Assembly: GCA_016210125.1 (NCBI GenBank)
Contig: JACQUS010000005.1
Location: forward strand, 1-11,886
Reading direction: 5' to 3'
DNA from: Chloroflexota bacterium
GTDB lineage: Bacteria > Chloroflexota > UBA6077 > FW602-bin22 > JACQUS01
Length of the DNA stretch: 11,886 nt
Below, piece by piece: positions 8,954 through 11,886 of this stretch. Under the pieces are notes generated by a model. It saw only the letters and a list, made by a program, of their open reading frames with translations. It did not search any database and was not told the DNA's origin. Each line of letters begins with the position of its first letter. Position 1 is the first letter of the stretch. Position numbers and translations under genes: made by a program.

Positions 8954-8959
8954 CGTTGC
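8935..8959 (-). promoter_or_regulatory. Composite operator site 1 (IclR gene)
   Basis: Read on the minus strand: GCAAC-GAT-GTTGCA-GATTGC-GCAAC. The first two half-sites form an inverted repeat around the ATG; the third is a direct repeat exactly 20 bp after the first. It begins 14 nt downstream of the -10 element of this gene's promoter, a position fitting repression. Two other sites in the window share the spacing and orientation. Confidence 0.75.
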
Positions 8960-8973
8960 ACCTCGCCGTGCAC

Positions 8974-9003
8974 AATGTAGCAAGCACTCCCGTACGGTGT
9001 CAA
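8974..9003 (-). promoter_or_regulatory. Promoter for the IclR-family gene
   Basis: On the minus strand, TTGACA (9003-8998) is followed by an 18-nt spacer and TACATT (8979-8974). Predicted transcription start is near 8967, leaving a very short leader to the ATG at 8953. Confidence 0.75.
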
Positions 9004-9034
9004 CCCCTCACCGCGACCCCTCTGCGATGCAGTG

Positions 9035-9064
9035 TTGACAACCGCTCGTGGGCGCCTCTACCAT
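9035..9064 (+). promoter_or_regulatory. Promoter for the isomerase/dehydrogenase operon
   Basis: TTGACA (9035-9040), an 18-nt spacer and TACCAT (9059-9064). Around the -10 it resembles the divergent IclR promoter: TACATTGTGCAC there, TACCATGTGCTC here. Predicted start is near 9071. An operator follows immediately. The first confident downstream gene begins at 9575, so the leader would be about 500 nt. Confidence 0.65.
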
Positions 9065-9077
9065 GTGCTCAGCCGGC

Positions 9078-9102
9078 GCAACGAAGTTGCAAGTCTCGCA
9101 AC
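9078..9102 (+). promoter_or_regulatory. Composite operator site 2 (catabolic operon)
   Basis: GCAAC-GAA-GTTGCA-AGTCTC-GCAAC: an inverted pair followed by a direct half-site 20 bp after the first. It starts 13 nt downstream of the -10 at 9059-9064. Same architecture and orientation to transcription as sites 1 and 3. Confidence 0.75.
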
Positions 9103-9574
9103 TCAGCGGGTGGCCGACGTGCTGTTCTTCGCTGTGGCTTCCCGAGTCATCCTGGCGGCCGGTCTCGTGCCGGGCTTGATCAGACGCGGCGCCGTCCTCG
9201 CCGCTGTCAGGACGCTGCCCTTGTCGCTCGACGCGCCGCGCACTGTCTCTGTCGGCGCGTTCCTGAGCTTCCTCGTGCGTCTCTCTATTTTGGCCCGATG
9301 GTGGAACGACGCGAAGGCAACAGACACCGTGCTCATGCGTGCCGCGATCATCCCGGCATCTGAATCGAGGCGGCGCTCGCTCGGTCTGGGGACGTGCGTG
9401 AACACGCGGGAGAGCCAATTATCCTGATGTTCGACACTCCGGGGCACAAGCCCATACGGGCGTGACGCCCTAAGGCGATTCGAGAGGCCGCGGGGGGTAG
9501 GAGGGCTCCGGGTGTAGGTCCGGCCGCTCAACGCGGATGTCAACTCCGATGGGCACGCTCGTGGAGGTTCAAGA
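9103..9574 (+). other. Long leader/intergenic region, coding content unresolved
   Basis: About 470 bp between operator site 2 and the isomerase gene. Overlapping open frames exist on both strands. One runs on the + strand to the TGA at 9427 and is hydrophobic (VADVLFFAVASRVILAAGLV); one on the minus strand spans 9543-9103 and is rich in Arg/Thr/Ala. G/C periodicity would suit either, but neither has a good ribosome-binding site or a family I recognise. A compact hairpin GGGCG-TGA-CGCCC is at 9458-9470. The region could be a long regulatory leader, a small unrecognised gene or a gene remnant. Confidence 0.35.
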
Positions 9575-10390
9575 ATGTCGCTCGCGCTCGGTGCCTCGAC
9601 CTACAGCTATCTCTACGATTACACGTTAGACGACTCGTTGCAGCGCATAGCGGATCTGGGCTTCCGCTACGTCGAGCTGCTCACCATGCCACCCCACCTT
9701 TGGGCCCCCGATCCGCGCGGCCGTGCACGATCCGCCCTACGAGCAAGAATGGAGTCACTCGGCCTCGAAGCGATCGCGGTGGGGCCGATGTACTTCGACC
9801 TCAATCTTGCCAGCACCAACCCGGCGGTGCGCGCTGCCTCCGTGCACGAGGTTGTGCACAACCTACGGCTCGCCAGCGACCTCGGTGCGCGCGTCGTCAC
9901 GACCATCGCTGGCCGGCGCAATGCCCTTTTCCCGGCGCCGCTCGATCTGACCTGGGAGCTGTGCCGCCAAAGCCTGCTGGAGTGCCTCGACACTGCGGCC
10001 CACGTCGGCGTCGCCATAGGCCTGGAGCCGATCATGTACTCGTTCATCAGTACCGGTGCCGACGCTCGACGGATGATCGAGGGCATCGGAAGCTCCTGGC
10101 TGCGCGGGCTCATCGACACGGCCAACGCCCATGCCACGGAAGGCGTCGAAGCCGCCGTCCAGGCCGTAGGTCCCTACCTCGCTCACGTCCAGATATCGGA
10201 CACGGTCAAAGGCCAACTCCGCCACGACCCGGTCGGCGATGGTGAGATCGATTTCCGGGCGGCGATCGCGGCCCTCCAGGCCGTCGGCTATGACGGCCCT
10301 TGCATCCTTGAGCTGTGCCACGCCGCTGATCCAGATGGCGGGCTGCGCGTCTCCGTACAGCGGCTGGGCGAGATTGGGCTCGTGCAGTAA
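9575..10390 (+). CDS. Sugar phosphate isomerase/epimerase-like TIM-barrel protein
   Basis: 271-residue member of the xylose-isomerase-like/AP-endonuclease-2 TIM-barrel family, whose members are metal-dependent isomerases, epimerases or dehydratases of sugars, inositols and sugar acids. The N-terminus LALGASTYSYLYDYTLDDSLQRIADLGFRYVEL matches the first strand and helix. Probable metal ligands are E151 (GLEPIM), D181 with H186 (LIDTANAH), H204 (HVQISD) and E246 (CILELC). GDGEIDF (221-227) is a family-typical loop. ATG at 9575 is set by GGAGG seven bases upstream. It ends 24 bp before the alcohol dehydrogenase gene, so the two are surely co-transcribed, and it lies downstream of promoter and operator site 2. 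It may act on the ketose or keto-polyol made by the dehydrogenase. Exact substrate cannot be predicted. Confidence 0.9.
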   Translation: MSLALGASTYSYLYDYTLDDSLQRIADLGFRYVELLTMPPHLWAPDPRGRARSALRARMESLGLEAIAVGPMYFDLNLASTNPAVRAASVHEVVHNLRLASDLGARVVTTIAGRRNALFPAPLDLTWELCRQSLLECLDTAAHVGVAIGLEPIMYSFISTGADARRMIEGIGSSWLRGLIDTANAHATEGVEAAVQAVGPYLAHVQISDTVKGQLRHDPVGDGEIDFRAAIAALQAVGYDGPCILELCHAADPDGGLRVSVQRLGEIGLVQ

Positions 10391-10414
10391 TGACACACCG
10401 GCAAGGAGGATTCC

Positions 10415-11455
10415 GTGCGCGCCTTCGTCATGGTCGAGCCCCGCGCCAGGGGAGCCAGGCTTATCGAACGGGCGGAGCCCGCCCTCGGCCCGGACCACGT
10501 GCTGATTCGCATTGAGGCCGCTGGTATCTGCGGGACGGACTTGAAGGTCTTGGAGTGGGCACCGAACATCGCCGTCAGGGCCGGTAGCAGGCTGCCTCTG
10601 ACCATGGGCCACGAAGGGGCCGGCGTGATCCACGCGGTCGGCTCTGCCGTGCAAGGCCTGGCCCCAGGCGACCGAGTCGCACCCGTTTCGATCCACTACT
10701 GCCGCCAGTGCCGTTTTTGCCGTGAGGGGCGCTCGTCGATCTGCGACAACCGGCCCACGCTGGGGATCGAGCGCGATGGCGTGTTTGCTGAGTACCTAGC
10801 CGTCCCAGCCGATCGTGTCTCTCGTATCGGCCAGGATGTCAGCCTGGAAGCCGCTGCGCTCCTCGACCCGATTGCCGTAGCTCTCCAGGCCTTCGAGCGG
10901 GTATCGGTGGGGGCCGACGATGTGGTCGCAATCGTCGGCGCCGGGACCATCGGCCTCATCCTCGCTCTGGTGGCGCGCGTGTACGCCCCGAAGCGCCTGC
11001 TGCTCTTTGGATTGCAGGTGGACCGCGACCGCCTTCGCCTGGCCAATTCGCTCGGAGTCGAGGCGGTCGAAGCGCAGGACCCCGCGGTTGCCCGGCGCGT
11101 CGTTGACTCCGTGACCCATGGCTACGGTGCCGACGTCGTCTTCGAGGCCGGCGGCCATCCTGTGGCTGTCCAGACAGCAATCAACCTCGGCCGCAAGGGC
11201 GCGACCGTTGGCCTCGTCGGGCTGCCTTTCGGGCCTACCGAGATTTTCACCTCGCAGCTCGTGTGGGCAGAGAAGACGCTGGTGGCCATCCGAGGCTTCA
11301 ACCAAAGCTGCTGGGATCGCGCCCTGGCGTACATCGGTGAGGGTTCGCTGGACCTCACGCCACTGGTGACGCATCGGCTGCCATTGGCCGAGGCCGAGCG
11401 AGGGTTCGATCTGCTGGAGCGGCGGGAGGCTCTCAAAGTCATTCTTCGACCCTGA
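10415..11455 (+). CDS. Zinc-dependent medium-chain alcohol/polyol dehydrogenase
   Basis: 346-residue NAD(P)-dependent dehydrogenase of the MDR superfamily, closest in motifs to sorbitol/threonine/butanediol dehydrogenases. Catalytic-zinc residues are C39 (GICGTD), H66-E67 (MGHEGAG) and probably D151 in LLDPIAVAL, where many relatives have Glu. The structural-zinc lobe is intact: C96, C99, C102 and C110 in CRQCRFCREGRSSIC. The Rossmann glycine motif is VGAGTIG (174-180). After strand beta-2 the usual acidic residue is not obvious (LLLFGLQVDRDRL), so cofactor preference is uncertain. Start is GTG at 10415, five bases after a strong AAGGAGG. It follows the isomerase-like gene by 24 bp in one operon. 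Likely role: oxidation of a sugar-derived or polyol hydroxyl in the pathway controlled by the IclR regulator. Confidence 0.94.
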   Translation: MRAFVMVEPRARGARLIERAEPALGPDHVLIRIEAAGICGTDLKVLEWAPNIAVRAGSRLPLTMGHEGAGVIHAVGSAVQGLAPGDRVAPVSIHYCRQCRFCREGRSSICDNRPTLGIERDGVFAEYLAVPADRVSRIGQDVSLEAAALLDPIAVALQAFERVSVGADDVVAIVGAGTIGLILALVARVYAPKRLLLFGLQVDRDRLRLANSLGVEAVEAQDPAVARRVVDSVTHGYGADVVFEAGGHPVAVQTAINLGRKGATVGLVGLPFGPTEIFTSQLVWAEKTLVAIRGFNQSCWDRALAYIGEGSLDLTPLVTHRLPLAEAERGFDLLERREALKVILRP

Positions 11456-11475
11456 GAGCTGCAATGGGTGATCTT

Positions 11476-11674
11476 CGTGCTCAGCCGGTTCAGCACGCCG
11501 AGAGAGCGGTGAGATCTACGTCGGGCACTGTGTGCGGTCTCCGGCGTGAAGTGCCCAGGGCGGCGCAGCGAATCAGCCGCTGCTCCCCCAAGAGCTCGCG
11601 GGCGGCGACCGGCCGACGCGTCGCCGGTCCGGGAGCCCAGGGCAGGCCTGTGCCTCGTCGTGGCACGGGGCTCC
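11476..11674 (+). other. Cluster of strong hairpins downstream of the dehydrogenase gene
   Basis: Three inverted repeats follow the operon. CGTGCT/AGCACG is at 11476-11481 and 11492-11497. GACCGG/CCGGTC (11607-11612, 11624-11629) encloses the palindrome CGACGCGTCG. GGAGCCC/GGGCTCC (11632-11638, 11668-11674) contains an inner GTGCC/GGCAC stem. None has a U-tract, so they are not typical intrinsic terminators. They could stabilise the mRNA 3' end or mark a structured RNA. No gene in 11456-11861 is supported. Confidence 0.4.
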
Positions 11675-11766
11675 TGGCCGCGTCCTGCCCTTCCTTCGCC
11701 GGCGCACAGGTCGCCCCGCAGAGCGCACACGCCCGCATCGGGGCGTACGGCACATACACCTGGGGC

Positions 11767-11795
11767 TTGGCAAGCCGCCGGCTGGTTTGTAGAGT
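11767..11795 (+). promoter_or_regulatory. Promoter for the gene at the right edge
   Basis: TTGGCA (11767-11772), a 17-nt spacer and TAGAGT (11790-11795). It is weaker than the other two regulon promoters, but composite operator site 3 lies 15 nt downstream, the same geometry as at sites 1 and 2. Predicted start is near 11802. Confidence 0.55.
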
Positions 11796-11810
11796 GGGAG
11801 CACACTGGGC

Positions 11811-11835
11811 GCAACCCAATTGCATCCGCTGCAAC
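11811..11835 (+). promoter_or_regulatory. Composite operator site 3 (gene at right edge)
   Basis: GCAAC-CCA-ATTGCA-TCCGCT-GCAAC. It differs from sites 1 and 2 by one base in the second half-site (A instead of G) and keeps the 20-bp spacing of the direct half-sites. It lies between the predicted transcription start and the ribosome-binding site of the next gene. Confidence 0.7.
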
Positions 11836-11861
11836 ATCCTTTTGGGAGCGCGGAGGTCCAG

Positions 11862-11886
11862 ATGCGGAGCGCCGGCGCCCTGCGCA
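11862..11886 (+). CDS. Start of a gene cut by the right edge, product unknown
   Basis: ATG at 11862 follows GGAGG (11852-11856) at a spacing of five bases. The eight visible codons read MRSAGALR. Promoter, operator site 3 and ribosome-binding site line up ahead of it, which is the main support for a real gene. Given the regulon context, a transporter component or another catabolic enzyme would be natural, but nothing in the visible residues identifies it. Confidence 0.5.

Noticed and set aside
9032..9543. Open frames on both strands (hydrophobic one on +, Arg/Thr-rich one on -) as genes
   Set aside because: They share the same codon-position bias, so one may shadow the other. Neither has a good ribosome-binding site or a recognisable family, so they are kept only as unresolved content of the leader.
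9065..11488. 12-bp match GTGCTCAGCCGG at 9065-9076 and 11477-11488 as an attachment or repeat site
   Set aside because: A 12-base match is expected by chance in about 12 kb of GC-biased DNA, and no mobile-element genes are nearby.
11490..11837. Minus-strand frame with several CxxC pairs as a zinc-ribbon protein
   Set aside because: Cysteine spacing is not a consistent ribbon, the start lies over operator site 3, and the rest is low-complexity Arg/Pro/Ala.
11464..11886. Open + frame running to the window edge after the dehydrogenase gene
   Set aside because: It is Arg/Ser-rich with no motif, starts without a ribosome-binding site, and crosses the strong hairpins, promoter and operator that belong to the gene at 11862.

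Overview
The window is bacterial, dense and clearly GC-rich, with strong G/C preference at third codon positions. No rRNA, tRNA, CRISPR array or intact mobile element was seen. The sigma-70 factor is the best taxonomic clue. It combines near-canonical regions 2 and 4 with a non-conserved insert of about 145 residues (containing an FSLDTRILPREV-like stretch) of a kind I associate with Chloroflexota principal sigma factors. A Chloroflexota or similar environmental heterotroph is my inference, not a proven placement.

Layout. (1) 1-1140 (+): acyl-CoA dehydrogenase, cut by the left edge. (2) 1141-1335: convergent gap with GC hairpins and reiterated copies of the sigma gene's 3' end. (3) 1336-2919 (-): sigma-70 factor, preceded by a leader (about 3085-2953) with a strong promoter, two mutually exclusive helices and a textbook intrinsic terminator. 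(4) 3162-3923 (-): TauE/SafE-type membrane protein. (5) 4173-7042 (+): two-gene operon of an amidohydrolase-like protein that has lost most metal ligands and a fused alpha-beta E1 of a 2-oxoacid dehydrogenase. (6) 7032-7586 (-): msrA, overlapping the E1 gene tail-to-tail. (7) 7587-8164: gap with the msrA promoter. (8) 8165-8953 (-): IclR-family regulator. (9) 8954-9574: regulatory region and long leader. (10) 9575-11455 (+): sugar-phosphate isomerase/epimerase-like protein and a zinc alcohol/polyol dehydrogenase, co-transcribed. (11) 11456-11886: structured gap, then a promoter, an operator and the first codons of another gene.

The most striking signal is a composite operator, GCAAC-N3-RTTGCA-N6-GCAAC, found three times: over the start of the IclR gene, upstream of the isomerase/dehydrogenase operon, and upstream of the gene entering at the right edge. 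Each copy reads in the direction of the downstream gene, has the same 20-bp spacing between direct half-sites, and lies 13-15 nt downstream of a recognisable -10 element. This palindrome-plus-direct-repeat layout resembles operators described for PcaU/PobR in the IclR family. The right-hand third therefore looks like a self-contained, autoregulated catabolic regulon for an unidentified sugar, polyol or sugar-acid-like substrate.
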